Shown here piece by piece: positions 1 through 9,027 of a stretch of DNA of 64,000 bases. Location: assembly GCF_051201685.1 (NCBI RefSeq), contig NZ_CP179213.1, positions 1,488,001 to 1,552,000 of the forward strand, given 5' to 3'. How positions within the stretch are numbered: the first letter of the stretch is position 1; each line of letters starts with the position of its first letter. The stretch comes from Luminiphilus sp051201685 (GTDB lineage Bacteria > Pseudomonadota > Gammaproteobacteria > Pseudomonadales > Halieaceae). The translations under genes and the position numbers were made by a program. The notes beneath the pieces are model-generated. The model saw nothing but the letters and a program-made list of their open reading frames with translations, ran no database searches and was not told the DNA's origin.

Positions 1-476
1 CGCGGTCATTGAAATATCTCCAACGGTGAAAGGGGCCCAAAGAACGCGGGGAATTTCCGGCTGCTTTTTAAAAGCAGTCAGCGGCCCTATGCCTACGAGC
101 TATTACTGCCAAGAGATCATACTGGGATGGGGTTCCATAACCCAGTAGGGTTGAGTGCACCGAGTCATTGTGTGACTAGCGCGTCCAACAACGTTCTGGC
201 GTCGGCGGTGTTTTCAAGGCCTGGTAGAGGATTAATCTTTATGTTTTGCGGTGGCGTTGGGCGGGATAAACGGCTGATCGATTGCTACAGCAGCGCCTTA
301 ATGGGCTCAGGACTTTGATGTTCCAAAGCTAAATAGCGCTACTACCTATTCAAAGCTGATCTGCGGGGAGCGCATTTAAGGGCCGGGTGTTTGCAACCCT
401 GTCGACGTTAAGGGGTGTCGAGGGCAGGTTTATAAAAAGCGCAATGTTGGCGCTAGGGCTCGTGGCTGCCTTAGGT
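1..476. other. Region without a recognised gene
   Basis: No convincing gene was recognised downstream of ppc. Short open frames at 127-318 and 387-572 (plus) match no family I know. The second has a hydrophobic, signal-peptide-like stretch but overlaps the conserved C-terminus of ppc on the other strand. A tight inverted repeat, CTGCTTTT-T-AAAAGCAG, lies at 61-77; its one-base centre makes it a DNA palindrome rather than a normal RNA hairpin. Confidence 0.5.
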
Positions 477-3098
477 TTATCCAGTGTTTCGCATGCCTGC
501 AGCAACCCCGGCGATAGTGACCATAAGGGCTCGCTCGGTGGCTTTATCAGGATTCCCTCGCTGTCTGCGTAATAGCTCAGCCTGCAGCAAGTTAAGTGGG
601 GCGGTGTAAATATCTCTAAGGTCGATTGACTCGCGTCCCCAGGTGTCGTGCTCTAACTCTGTTTCTGTCTCTAAAATTCCGAGAAGTACGCTGCGGTCGT
701 CACTGAGCTGTTGCCGCAGTGCCGCCCCTAAGTTTGCGAGTTCCGAGGTTACGAGCAAACGGTCATAGAGCTCTGCAATGGTAAGGTCTGATTTAGCGAA
801 AACCATTTCTAGCATGGATAGCCTAGCGCCAAAAAAGGGCCACTTTTGAGCCATAGTTTTTAGTGTAGCCTCGTGTCCACCGGCGGCAGCTTTCGCAAGC
901 GCCGAGCCTGCACCCAACCAAGCTGGAAGCATCAGACGATTCTGAGACCAGGCAAATATCCAAGGTATGGCACGTAAGCTACTAATGCCCCCATCAGATC
1001 GACGGCGGGTTGGACGTGAGCCTAGGGGCAAACTGGCAAGTTCCTGCTCGGGTGTGGCCTGTCGGAAATAGGGCACAAAGCTGGGTTCGTCTCTCACCCA
1101 TCGGCGATAATCCTCACAAGAATCTGTGGCTAACTGATTCATGAGCAATCGCCATTCCTTGGCAGGTTCCGGGGGTGGGGTTAGGTTTGCCTGTAAAATC
1201 GCACTGGCGTAGCGGCCTAACGTATTTACAGCCAGAGGCGTGAGGCCCAGCTTGGTTCGGATCATCTCTCCTTGCTCGGTCACTCGAAGCCCATTTTCAA
1301 GTGATCCCGGGGGCTGTGACAACAGAGCATCATGCGCGGGAGCGCCGCCGCGACCTATGCTTCCGCCACGCCCATGGAACAGCTGCAATTTAACATCGGC
1401 GTCCTTGCAAACCTTTAGCAATGCTTCCTGGGCGCTGTACTGCGCCCAGCCTGCGGCCAACATACCCGCATCTTTGGCGCTGTCGGAGTAGCCAATCATC
1501 ACCATAATTTGGTGATCGCAGCGGGCGCAGTAAGCAGCATCGGATAACAATTCTTCGATGACTCGAGGGGCACTTTCAAGATCATCAAGGGTTTCGAAGA
1601 GGGGGGCTACCAACATTTCAGTACCGCAGCCTGTGGCTTTGAGTAGCAGCTGCACAGCCAGTACGTCAGACGCCTCAGCGGCCATAGAAATAACATAACT
1701 CCCCAAAGCAGATTGCGGCGTTTCGGCGATAACAAAAAAGGTGTCGATCACCTCCTGAGTCTCTGGTGTCGGGTTCCAGTCTCGGGGCAAAAGTGGTCGT
1801 GGATTGTGAAGCTCGGCACGCAGCCACTCGCAACGCTGGTGTTCACTCCAATCCTGATAGTTACCGACTGCTAAAGCCTCGGTGAGCTCGGAAATAGCTT
1901 GGGTATGCCGCGCACTTTCTTGGCGAATGTCGAGTTGAATGAGGTAGGGGCCAAAGCAATGGGCTCGGCGTAATGTATCTAGGAGGCAGCCACGGGCGAG
2001 TACACCGAGACTAACCATTTGCAGGGATTCGTAGCAGGCCTCAAGAGGGGCAATAACTTCACTCATGGTCAGTGGCGGTGGCCCCTCAAGCTCACCTTCT
2101 AGGGTTTTTTCAATGTGTAAGCGTTGCGCCTGCAGACGGTCTCGAAGCGGTTTAAGCACAAAGCGATAAGGTTCAAGAGCACCCTCAGCTTGAGCTTTCA
2201 ACGCGTCGGAGGCGGTCGTAATCGACAACTCCTCGTAGAGCGTTGCGATGTCACCTTCGAGCAAAGTACAGGCTTGCCATTGCGCCAAAAGCAGTACTTC
2301 GCGGGTCACGTTAGCGGTCACATTTGGGTTGCCATCGCGATCACCACCGATCCAGCTTGAGAGTGTTATGGGACTCCACTCAGGAGGGGGAGTGGGTAAG
2401 TCGAAGCGTTCACAAACGTCATCGACAACTCTCAAAAATTGCGGCACCGCGTCCCATAACGAGTTTTCGATAACGGCAAATGCCCAGCGAGCCTCATCAA
2501 TTGGCGTTGGACGCTCAGTGCGGAATTCTTCGGTATGCCAAATTTGTGACACTAATTCCTTGAGGCGGCCATAGTCTCTTGAAGTTTCTGCAGGATTGTC
2601 TCGCAGGGTCTCGAGTCGAGTCAGGCAGTCGTTAATTTCGCCGTGCTTGTGAATTAATGTTCTTCGGGTGATTTCAGTCGGATGTGCGGTGAGAACAAGG
2701 TCAATCGACAATTTTTTGAGTACTGCATGCACGCGGTGAGTTTCGTGGTCAGCCGAAAGTTGCCGGAAGGCGCCCTCAAGACTAGCTGCCGCTGAGAAGA
2801 ATGTCTGACTGTAATCGGCCACAGTATGGTGCTGCTCTGCGATATTGGCGAGGTTAAGAAAATGGCTGAAGGCCCTCGCGACATCCAAAATTTGTTTGTC
2901 ATTTAGCTCAGTAAGCAGAGCGCGCAGGGCTTCCTGATTATCATCATCCCGACTTTCTTTAGACTGCAATCGAATCGCTTCAACCGCATCAAACAGACCA
3001 GCATCGCCCTGGCTTTGAATAACCTGACCGAGGATTTCGCCCAAGTAGCGAACATTTTGGCGCAGTTGTGCAGTGTTGTTTGTCGAGGAGGGCGTCAT
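477..3098 (-). CDS. ppc: Phosphoenolpyruvate carboxylase
   Basis: This enzyme adds bicarbonate to phosphoenolpyruvate to make oxaloacetate, an anaplerotic reaction in the cytosol. The 873-residue protein has the usual family length. Visible signatures are the catalytic His region LVLTAHPTEITRRT near residue 140, GYSDSAKDAG, the glycine loop FHGRGGSIGRGG, and the invariant C-terminal MRNTG, so both ends are intact. Its start overlaps the end of hexR by 4 bases, so the two are probably co-transcribed. In a photoheterotroph it would supply anaplerotic CO2 fixation; that role is inferred. Confidence 0.97.
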   Translation of the reverse strand: MTPSSTNNTAQLRQNVRYLGEILGQVIQSQGDAGLFDAVEAIRLQSKESRDDDNQEALRALLTELNDKQILDVARAFSHFLNLANIAEQHHTVADYSQTFFSAAASLEGAFRQLSADHETHRVHAVLKKLSIDLVLTAHPTEITRRTLIHKHGEINDCLTRLETLRDNPAETSRDYGRLKELVSQIWHTEEFRTERPTPIDEARWAFAVIENSLWDAVPQFLRVVDDVCERFDLPTPPPEWSPITLSSWIGGDRDGNPNVTANVTREVLLLAQWQACTLLEGDIATLYEELSITTASDALKAQAEGALEPYRFVLKPLRDRLQAQRLHIEKTLEGELEGPPPLTMSEVIAPLEACYESLQMVSLGVLARGCLLDTLRRAHCFGPYLIQLDIRQESARHTQAISELTEALAVGNYQDWSEHQRCEWLRAELHNPRPLLPRDWNPTPETQEVIDTFFVIAETPQSALGSYVISMAAEASDVLAVQLLLKATGCGTEMLVAPLFETLDDLESAPRVIEELLSDAAYCARCDHQIMVMIGYSDSAKDAGMLAAGWAQYSAQEALLKVCKDADVKLQLFHGRGGSIGRGGAPAHDALLSQPPGSLENGLRVTEQGEMIRTKLGLTPLAVNTLGRYASAILQANLTPPPEPAKEWRLLMNQLATDSCEDYRRWVRDEPSFVPYFRQATPEQELASLPLGSRPTRRRSDGGISSLRAIPWIFAWSQNRLMLPAWLGAGSALAKAAAGGHEATLKTMAQKWPFFGARLSMLEMVFAKSDLTIAELYDRLLVTSELANLGAALRQQLSDDRSVLLGILETETELEHDTWGRESIDLRDIYTAPLNLLQAELLRRQRGNPDKATERALMVTIAGVAAGMRNTG

Positions 3099-3970
3099 GT
3101 CTTGGTTCGCTTTCGGTTAAGGGGCAGGCGCGTCGGCAGCAGGCTTTCTTTCATACGAGCAAGGTGTTCAATGCAGGGCTCACCGCGCTTCAATGTCACC
3201 CCGGTCACTAAAATATCGATAATGACGAGGTGTACGATTCGCGATGTCATGGGCAGATAATCCTCGGTATTTTCTGAGGCCTCGAGACCGATGACACAGT
3301 GACTGGCCTCGGCCAACGGTGAGCCTTGGGCTGTCAGCGAAATGATGGTTGCACCGCTAGAGGCTGCAAGCACTGCTGCATCGACGATGGCTTCAGTGCG
3401 CCCCGTGTGGGAAATAAAGACAAAAACATCACCTTGGCGGCCTCCGGCGGCAAGCATGCGCAGCATTAACGGATCGGTGTGGGTGGTTACAGGAGTCTGA
3501 AAACGAAAAAATTTGTGCTCCGCGTCCTGAGCGACGGCAGCTGAGGTGCCCATTCCAAAGAAATAGATTCGACCGGCGGCATCAAGGTGTTCGACTGCTT
3601 CCGCTAGCGTGTCCAGAGGTAGGTGTTCCCGAGCTAGCAGCAGCGCATTAACGGTATTGTCGACCAACTTACCGGGGTAGGTTGTCACCGTATCTTCCGG
3701 ATCTACAACCTGGCTTATGTAGCGCACCCCAGCTACAAGGGAGCGGGCCAGCCAAATTTTAAAGTCGGGGTAGCCCGTGGCGCCCAATCGCTTGCAGAAA
3801 CGATTCACTGAAGGCTCGCTGACGTTGGCCCGTTGAGCCAGCAGCGCGATACTGGCATGGGTGGCTGCCTCTGGGTCAGCAAGAACCACTTGGGCAATTT
3901 TCGTATCTGACTTGCTCAGCCCGGGAAGCGCTGCCTGAATTTGCGTCAATACATTGTTGTCATTAGCCAT
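3095..3970 (-). CDS. hexR: RpiR-family regulator of sugar catabolism, HexR-like
   Basis: This is a 291-residue transcription factor of the RpiR family. An N-terminal helix-turn-helix domain (about residues 1-77, including NVSEPSVNRFCKRLG) is followed by a SIS sugar-phosphate-binding domain (about 120-260, including FGMGTSAAVAQDAEHKF and FISHTGRTEAIVDAA). HexR proteins repress Entner-Doudoroff, zwf and gap genes and release DNA when they bind KDPG. The location, divergent from gap and close to edd-glk-eda-zwf-pgl, fits that role. Candidate HexR-like boxes appear upstream of edd and in the hexR-gap gap. The family is certain; the HexR assignment rests on context. Confidence 0.9.
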   Translation of the reverse strand: MANDNNVLTQIQAALPGLSKSDTKIAQVVLADPEAATHASIALLAQRANVSEPSVNRFCKRLGATGYPDFKIWLARSLVAGVRYISQVVDPEDTVTTYPGKLVDNTVNALLLAREHLPLDTLAEAVEHLDAAGRIYFFGMGTSAAVAQDAEHKFFRFQTPVTTHTDPLMLRMLAAGGRQGDVFVFISHTGRTEAIVDAAVLAASSGATIISLTAQGSPLAEASHCVIGLEASENTEDYLPMTSRIVHLVIIDILVTGVTLKRGEPCIEHLARMKESLLPTRLPLNRKRTKT

Positions 3971-4028
3971 TGGGGACCTTCTCGCAGTGATGGTTTGGTA
4001 AACAACCGTCAGTGTGGCAGCTATAGAA

Positions 4029-4041
4029 TGTAATCATAACA
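4029..4041. promoter_or_regulatory. Candidate HexR-type operator between hexR and gap
   Basis: The AT-rich 169-base gap between divergent hexR and gap holds TGTAATCATAACA, a 13-base near-palindrome with one mismatched pair. A further TGTAAT half-site lies at 4080-4085. HexR boxes in other gammaproteobacteria are described as TGTAAT-N3-ATTACA. The centre here is two bases shorter, so this is only a suggestion. Confidence 0.3.
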
Positions 4042-4139
4042 AAATAATAAGTTGCAAATCTAACTAAAATGTCTAAATATGTAATAAAGCTTCATTATAG
4101 AAACACCGTTTTAGTCACTGATAGTGCGAGGGACAGGTC

Positions 4140-5171
4140 ATGATAAGAGTTGCCATTAACGGGTTTGGTCGTATCGGCCGAAATATATTACGGGCGTACT
4201 ATGACCGTCCCAAACTGTCGCAGGCCATAGCGATTGTGGCTATCAATGACCTCGGCGAGCCTGCAATTAATGCTCACTTGTTAGAGTTCGACACAGCACA
4301 TGGCCGCTTTGGTCATGAAGTGACATCGGGAAAGGATTTTCTTGCTGTTGATGGTAAGCGGATCGCAGTGTTAAGTGAGCGTACGCCAAGCGCACTGCCT
4401 TGGGCAGAGCTCGACATCGATCTTGTTTTGGAATGTACCGGCCTGTTTACAGCACGGGACTCTGCCGCGGGGCACCTTGAGGCTGGCGCTCAACGGGTTC
4501 TTGTTTCCGCGCCCACCAAAGATGCGGACGCAACGATTGTCTATGGCGTTAACCATAACGCGTTATCTTCCGAGCATCGCGTTATCTCAAACGCCTCTTG
4601 TACGACCAACTGCCTAGCCCCGGTGGTAAAGCCACTGCATGACCAGATCGGACTGGTAAGCGGTCTGATGACGACTATTCACGCCTATACCAATGATCAA
4701 AATCTAAATGATGTCTACCACAAGGATTTATTCCGCGCCCGAGCCGCGGGACAGAGCATGATTCCAACCGCTACCGGTGCGGCTAACGCAATTGGTCTGG
4801 TATTGCCGGAGTTGCAGGGCCGGCTCGACGGTTTGGCAGTGCGAGTTCCCACACTCAATGTCTCGCTGGTCGACCTCAGTTTTACTGCAGCTCGCGATAC
4901 GTCGGTCGAGGAGGTCAACAGTCTGATGGCAAAAGCAGCGGCTGACGATGCCTTTGGAATCTTGGGTTATAACGAGCGACCTCTGGTGTCGGTCGATTTT
5001 AATCATGACAGCCACTCAGCTAATTTTGACGCCAATCACACCCGAGTAGCAGGGCGCTTGGTGAAAGTTTTGGCGTGGTACGACAACGAGTGGGGCTTTT
5101 CAAACCGCATGCTAGACAACGCCCTTGAGCTCAGCGCCATCGCTGGCCTGACTGCGGATAAGGCCGCCTGA
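4140..5171 (+). CDS. gap: Glyceraldehyde-3-phosphate dehydrogenase, type I
   Basis: This cytosolic enzyme oxidises glyceraldehyde-3-phosphate with NAD(P)+ and phosphate to 1,3-bisphosphoglycerate. At 343 residues it has the normal length. The Rossmann signature INGFGRIGRN is at the N-terminus and the catalytic motif SNASCTTNCLAPV, with the active-site Cys, lies near residue 155. WYDNEWGFSNRM is conserved near the C-terminus. The gene is divergent from hexR and downstream of an AT-rich promoter region. The hexR-gap-edd arrangement suggests it serves the lower half of the Entner-Doudoroff route. Confidence 0.96.
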   Translation: MIRVAINGFGRIGRNILRAYYDRPKLSQAIAIVAINDLGEPAINAHLLEFDTAHGRFGHEVTSGKDFLAVDGKRIAVLSERTPSALPWAELDIDLVLECTGLFTARDSAAGHLEAGAQRVLVSAPTKDADATIVYGVNHNALSSEHRVISNASCTTNCLAPVVKPLHDQIGLVSGLMTTIHAYTNDQNLNDVYHKDLFRARAAGQSMIPTATGAANAIGLVLPELQGRLDGLAVRVPTLNVSLVDLSFTAARDTSVEEVNSLMAKAAADDAFGILGYNERPLVSVDFNHDSHSANFDANHTRVAGRLVKVLAWYDNEWGFSNRMLDNALELSAIAGLTADKAA

Positions 5172-5274
5172 TTGCACAATTAGGTCTTGATGGGGGTATG
5201 GGTCACACTAACTTTGGTGCTCCCGTCACTGTACTCACCCAAGCTTGTGGGAGATGCAGCTTATGGGGTGTGAT

Positions 5275-5955
5275 CTAAGGCGTGTGCCAAAGTTGAAACG
5301 CCCCTCTGGGTGCGAGAAAGGTAGCCACTGGCGCCTTGGCGGCTTCGGCAACTTCTAGAGCCTCGCGGGCCACGTCAAGTTTTTCCTTCCCCACTATATG
5401 CACTGCACCCCAATGGCAATCTTCCAGTCGTTTTTTGGACAGTGAAATTCTTGCATGGGGCGCTGTTGTGGGATGGGTCATTAAAGCCGCATCTAACGTG
5501 CAGAGACCCTCGTGGATCTCGTTAGCACAGGGGAATAAAGACGCCGTATGGCGGTCGCCACCCATGCCTAAAATCACAACGTCGAAGGTGCCCAGCTGCT
5601 CGAGCTGAGTACAAACGCTTCGTAGGTTGCCTTCTTCGTCTGGAAAGTCAGGGATTAAACTCAGAAACTGAGCGGCAGCAGCGCGATTTTGCAGCAGGTT
5701 GAGACGAACCATCGCCTCATTAGATGCCTCGTGATCTGAAGGCACCCATCGCTCATCCGCTAAGAGAACGGTGACGTGCTCCCAAGGAATGTTGGCTGTT
5801 GAAAGCTGCGCAAACAAAGGGCGGGGCGTAGAGCCGCCAGAAACAACGAGGGTCGCTTTGCCGCGCGCATTAATGCCGGTTTGCAATTGGCGAGTAATGG
5901 TTTCTGCCAATGCCAAATTGAGTGCATCTGGCGATGCGAAGCCGTGGTCAGACAT
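5275..5955 (-). CDS. pgl: 6-phosphogluconolactonase
   Basis: This enzyme hydrolyses 6-phosphoglucono-lactone to 6-phosphogluconate, the step after Zwf. The 226-residue protein has the glucosamine/lactonase fold signatures VVSGGSTPRPLF, LLADERWVP and ILGMGGDRHTASLFP. It is the last gene of the edd-glk-eda-zwf-pgl operon and overlaps the end of zwf by 8 bases, indicating translational coupling. Its 3' end converges on gap across about 100 bases. Confidence 0.95.
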   Translation of the reverse strand: MSDHGFASPDALNLALAETITRQLQTGINARGKATLVVSGGSTPRPLFAQLSTANIPWEHVTVLLADERWVPSDHEASNEAMVRLNLLQNRAAAAQFLSLIPDFPDEEGNLRSVCTQLEQLGTFDVVILGMGGDRHTASLFPCANEIHEGLCTLDAALMTHPTTAPHARISLSKKRLEDCHWGAVHIVGKEKLDVAREALEVAEAAKAPVATFLAPRGAFQLWHTP

Positions 5956-7393
5956 GCCAGCTACGACCGTCTTTTTCTATCAGAAGCTCGGCTTTGGGTG
6001 GGCCCCAAGATCCGGCATGGTAGGGCTTGGTTTCTATATTCTTTTGGCGGCAGGCCTCAATCAATTCGTCACACCATCGCCAGCTTTCTTCAATCTCCTC
6101 GCGCCCCACAAACAGCGATTGGTCACCATTAATGGCATCTAGAAATAAGCGTTCATAGGCGTCGGGAATTCGGTTCATGCCGGTAGTTTCCCGAAAATCC
6201 AAATCTAAGGTGTGGTTCTGTAAGGACAGCTTTTCTCGAAGCGTCTGGCGCTTGGACGCCATTGTTAGCTCGATACCCTCTCTGGGCTGCAACCGGATGA
6301 TTAGCTTGTTTGCGCTGGTGCCGCCGCTAAAAATATTGTGAGGGAGGTCTTTGTACTGAATGATAATTTCGGTCAGCTTCTCAGGAACGCGTTTGCCGGT
6401 TCGAAGGTAAAAGGGAACACCGGCCCAGCGCCAGTTGTCGACGTGAGCCTTGATGGCTATGAACGTCTCGGTATCGCTGTCGGGGCGCTCGCAACCGGTC
6501 TCCTCAAGGTACCCGGGCACGGCAGCACCAGAAGACCATCCTTGACTGTACTGCCCTTTAATCACGTGATCGGAAACCTGATCGACATCGATACGTCTCA
6601 ACGCTTTGACAATTTTTACCTTCTCGTCGCGGATGCTATCGGCCTCGAGGCTGTTAGGGGGCTCCATAGCGACGAGACAGAGCAGCTGCATCAGATGATT
6701 TTGAACCATATCGCGAAGCTGACCAACGCGATCATAGTAGGACCACCGGCCCTCGATGCCGACGATCTCGCCAACGGTAATTTGAACATGGTCGATACAG
6801 TTGGCGTCCCATTGACTGTTGATAAAGCGGTTTGCAAAACGCAGCGCTAATAAATTTTGAACGGTCTCCTTACCTAAGTAGTGATCGATGCGATAAATCG
6901 ACCCCTCGTCAAAGTAGCGAGCCAGAGTTTCGTTGACCTCTTTTGAAGATTCTAGACATTCGCCAATTGGCTTTTCTAATACGATTCGGCAGTCACCGGT
7001 AAGACAGTTGTTAGTAGCTAGATTGTTGCAGATAAGAGCGAAGATGCTGGGCGGCGTGGCCAAGTAAAATAAGCTGACACGGGTATCATCCAGCGTCGCT
7101 CTGATACCGGCGTAGCTATCGGTACTAGCGAAGTCGGCTCCCACATACTGGAAATGTCGCGAGTAGTGCTGCCACTCGGCGTTGGAGGGCGACTCTGAGC
7201 CCATGTAGGCATGCATGCGTTGCCTTAGGCCCTCCAAAAAGGTGTCGACGTCGACTTCATCCCTGGCGATTGCCGTAATGCGCAGGTCGTTGGGTAGCAG
7301 GTCGGCACGATCAAGTTGAAATAGCGCAGGGAAGAGCTTTCTCGCAGAAAGGTCTCCGGAGGCTCCAAAAATAATTAGGTCAACACCGCTCAT
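5948..7393 (-). CDS. zwf: Glucose-6-phosphate 1-dehydrogenase
   Basis: This cytosolic enzyme oxidises glucose-6-phosphate to 6-phosphoglucono-lactone and makes NADPH or NADH. The 481-residue protein starts with the nucleotide-binding motif IFGASGDLSARKLFPALF and carries the substrate-site motif RIDHYLGKE near residue 168. The start codon overlaps the eda stop in an ATGA arrangement and the gene overlaps pgl, so it sits inside one operon. NADPH from this step could feed the reductive steps of pigment synthesis, though that link is inferred. Confidence 0.97.
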   Translation of the reverse strand: MSGVDLIIFGASGDLSARKLFPALFQLDRADLLPNDLRITAIARDEVDVDTFLEGLRQRMHAYMGSESPSNAEWQHYSRHFQYVGADFASTDSYAGIRATLDDTRVSLFYLATPPSIFALICNNLATNNCLTGDCRIVLEKPIGECLESSKEVNETLARYFDEGSIYRIDHYLGKETVQNLLALRFANRFINSQWDANCIDHVQITVGEIVGIEGRWSYYDRVGQLRDMVQNHLMQLLCLVAMEPPNSLEADSIRDEKVKIVKALRRIDVDQVSDHVIKGQYSQGWSSGAAVPGYLEETGCERPDSDTETFIAIKAHVDNWRWAGVPFYLRTGKRVPEKLTEIIIQYKDLPHNIFSGGTSANKLIIRLQPREGIELTMASKRQTLREKLSLQNHTLDLDFRETTGMNRIPDAYERLFLDAINGDQSLFVGREEIEESWRWCDELIEACRQKNIETKPYHAGSWGPPKAELLIEKDGRSWHV

Positions 7394-8037
7394 TGGATTG
7401 ATTCCTTTATCTTTGACAACTCAGAGGCTTCACGACTGAGCTGGGTGACGGCGTGCCAGTCACCTGACTGAACTTTGTCTTTAGGGAGCATCCAAGAACC
7501 GCCCGCCGCTTGAACATTGGGCAGTTGGAGATACTCCAACAGGTTCTTCGGGCCAATTCCGCCCGTGGGTACAAAGCTAATACTAGAAAAAGGGCCAGAG
7601 AAAGCCTTGATTGCTGCCGCGCCACCCGAGGTGCTGGCGGGGAAGAACTTCAAAACTTTAAAGCCGGCCTCGGCTGCGCGCATAACCTCGGTCGCAGTCA
7701 CCGCTCCAGGCAACAGGGGTGTATTTGACGTGATGCTTTTATCAAACAAGGCATCACTTTGACCCGGAGACACGATGAATCGAGCACCCGCGTCGACTGC
7801 GGCAGAAAAGTCGTCTCCATTACAAACGGTACCAGCTCCAACGTGTGCGTCAGGAACCGCTTCGCTGATAGCTTTGATCGCGGCAAGGGCGCAGGGTGTC
7901 CTCAGGGTGATCTCGAGAACTTTTATGCCCCCAGCCACTAAAGCTTCGGCCATCGGTATGGCGTCAGCTTCGCGCTCGATAACCATGACGGGAATAACAG
8001 ATGCGGACGCTAAAAAATTGTAGGCTTGTGGAAGCAC
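7390..8037 (-). CDS. eda: KDPG aldolase
   Basis: This enzyme splits 2-keto-3-deoxy-6-phosphogluconate into pyruvate and glyceraldehyde-3-phosphate, the last step of the Entner-Doudoroff pathway. The protein has the family motifs LEITLRTP and VLKFFPAST, the latter with the Schiff-base lysine. I chose the GTG at 8037 because AGAGG lies six bases upstream. A TTG at 8043 overlapping the glk stop is possible but would abut the ribosome site. It is third in the edd-glk-eda-zwf-pgl operon. Confidence 0.95.
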   Translation of the reverse strand: MLPQAYNFLASASVIPVMVIEREADAIPMAEALVAGGIKVLEITLRTPCALAAIKAISEAVPDAHVGAGTVCNGDDFSAAVDAGARFIVSPGQSDALFDKSITSNTPLLPGAVTATEVMRAAEAGFKVLKFFPASTSGGAAAIKAFSGPFSSISFVPTGGIGPKNLLEYLQLPNVQAAGGSWMLPKDKVQSGDWHAVTQLSREASELSKIKESIQ

Positions 8038-8039
8038 GA

Positions 8040-9026
8040 TCAACCTCTAATATGGGGGTCATTGAGTGACGCCGCGGCGCCCAATAGGCCCAGTTGGCTA
8101 TGGGTTACGACAAATGTGGGAATGTCAGATAGGTAGTCCGCAAAGCGGCCCTTTGCGAGAAAGCGGGCCCTGAAATCACTGCGCCTCAGTAAGTCGAGAT
8201 AGCGAGGGACAATACCTCCCGCAATGTAGATGCCGCCCTTTGCCCCCAGCGTAAGGGCGAAATTACCCGCTGCCGCACCAAGCACCGCAAAAAACATGGC
8301 CATAGTTTCTTTTGAGAGCGCGTCATCAGCACTGAGAGCTGCAGCGCCAATTTCAGCAGCGCTGCTGTATTTGATCTTAAGGTTTCGGTGGTCGGCTAGA
8401 GCTTGATAAATATTATTGATACCTTCGCCACAGCAAAGCCTCTCGATAGAGACGCGACCATAGCGGGCTCTCAAAAAATCGAGTACTGCCGCTTCTACGT
8501 TGGTAACGGGGGCAAAGTCGACGTGTCCACCTTCCCCGCTAATCACGAGTGGCTCACCGGCATGCGTTTTGGCAAGGGTGGCTACGCCGAGACCCGTACC
8601 GGGGCCTAGGGCAACACAGGGGGCTCCGGGTTCAGCGCGGCCACCGCCTACTTTTTCGAGGTCGTTTTCTGATAGCAGCGGCAGGGCCCGGGCAGCTGCG
8701 GCAAAGTCGTTAATGATGTTTACTGATTGCAGCCCAAGCGTGGTCATCACCAGTTTTCGGTCAAATCGCCATGCGCTATTGGTAAAGCTAACAGGTTGAA
8801 CATCCGGTGGTCCCGCCACTGCTAGGCAAGATTCTCCCGCATCGGCCATGGATAACCCCGATTTTACAAGGTCGCTTTGAAGCTGTTCCAAAACATTGCT
8901 AAAGGTGGGAAAAGCGGCGACTTCAAAAGAGCCTATTAACCGGTATTCATTTTTTTGATCGTCACAGATGCCGAAGCGGGCATTAGTGCCGCCGATGTCG
9001 CCTAGCAAATGCCACTTATTTGCCAT
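8040..9026 (-). CDS. glk: Glucokinase
   Basis: This ATP-dependent kinase converts glucose to glucose-6-phosphate. The N-terminal phosphate-binding motif GDIGGTNARFG and the internal ALGPGTGLGVATL and SGEGGHVDFAP motifs identify the bacterial Glk family. I chose the ATG at 9026, two bases beyond the edd stop codon and nine bases after a GAGG. A TTG at 9041 would add five residues and overlap edd. It lies between edd and eda in a tightly packed operon that takes glucose to pyruvate plus glyceraldehyde-3-phosphate. Confidence 0.95.
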   Translation of the reverse strand: MANKWHLLGDIGGTNARFGICDDQKNEYRLIGSFEVAAFPTFSNVLEQLQSDLVKSGLSMADAGESCLAVAGPPDVQPVSFTNSAWRFDRKLVMTTLGLQSVNIINDFAAAARALPLLSENDLEKVGGGRAEPGAPCVALGPGTGLGVATLAKTHAGEPLVISGEGGHVDFAPVTNVEAAVLDFLRARYGRVSIERLCCGEGINNIYQALADHRNLKIKYSSAAEIGAAALSADDALSKETMAMFFAVLGAAAGNFALTLGAKGGIYIAGGIVPRYLDLLRRSDFRARFLAKGRFADYLSDIPTFVVTHSQLGLLGAAASLNDPHIRG

Positions 9027-9027
9027 C

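Noticed and set aside
387..572. Small plus-strand frame with a signal-peptide-like stretch
   Set aside because: It overlaps the conserved 3' end of ppc on the other strand by about 95 bases and has no ribosome site.
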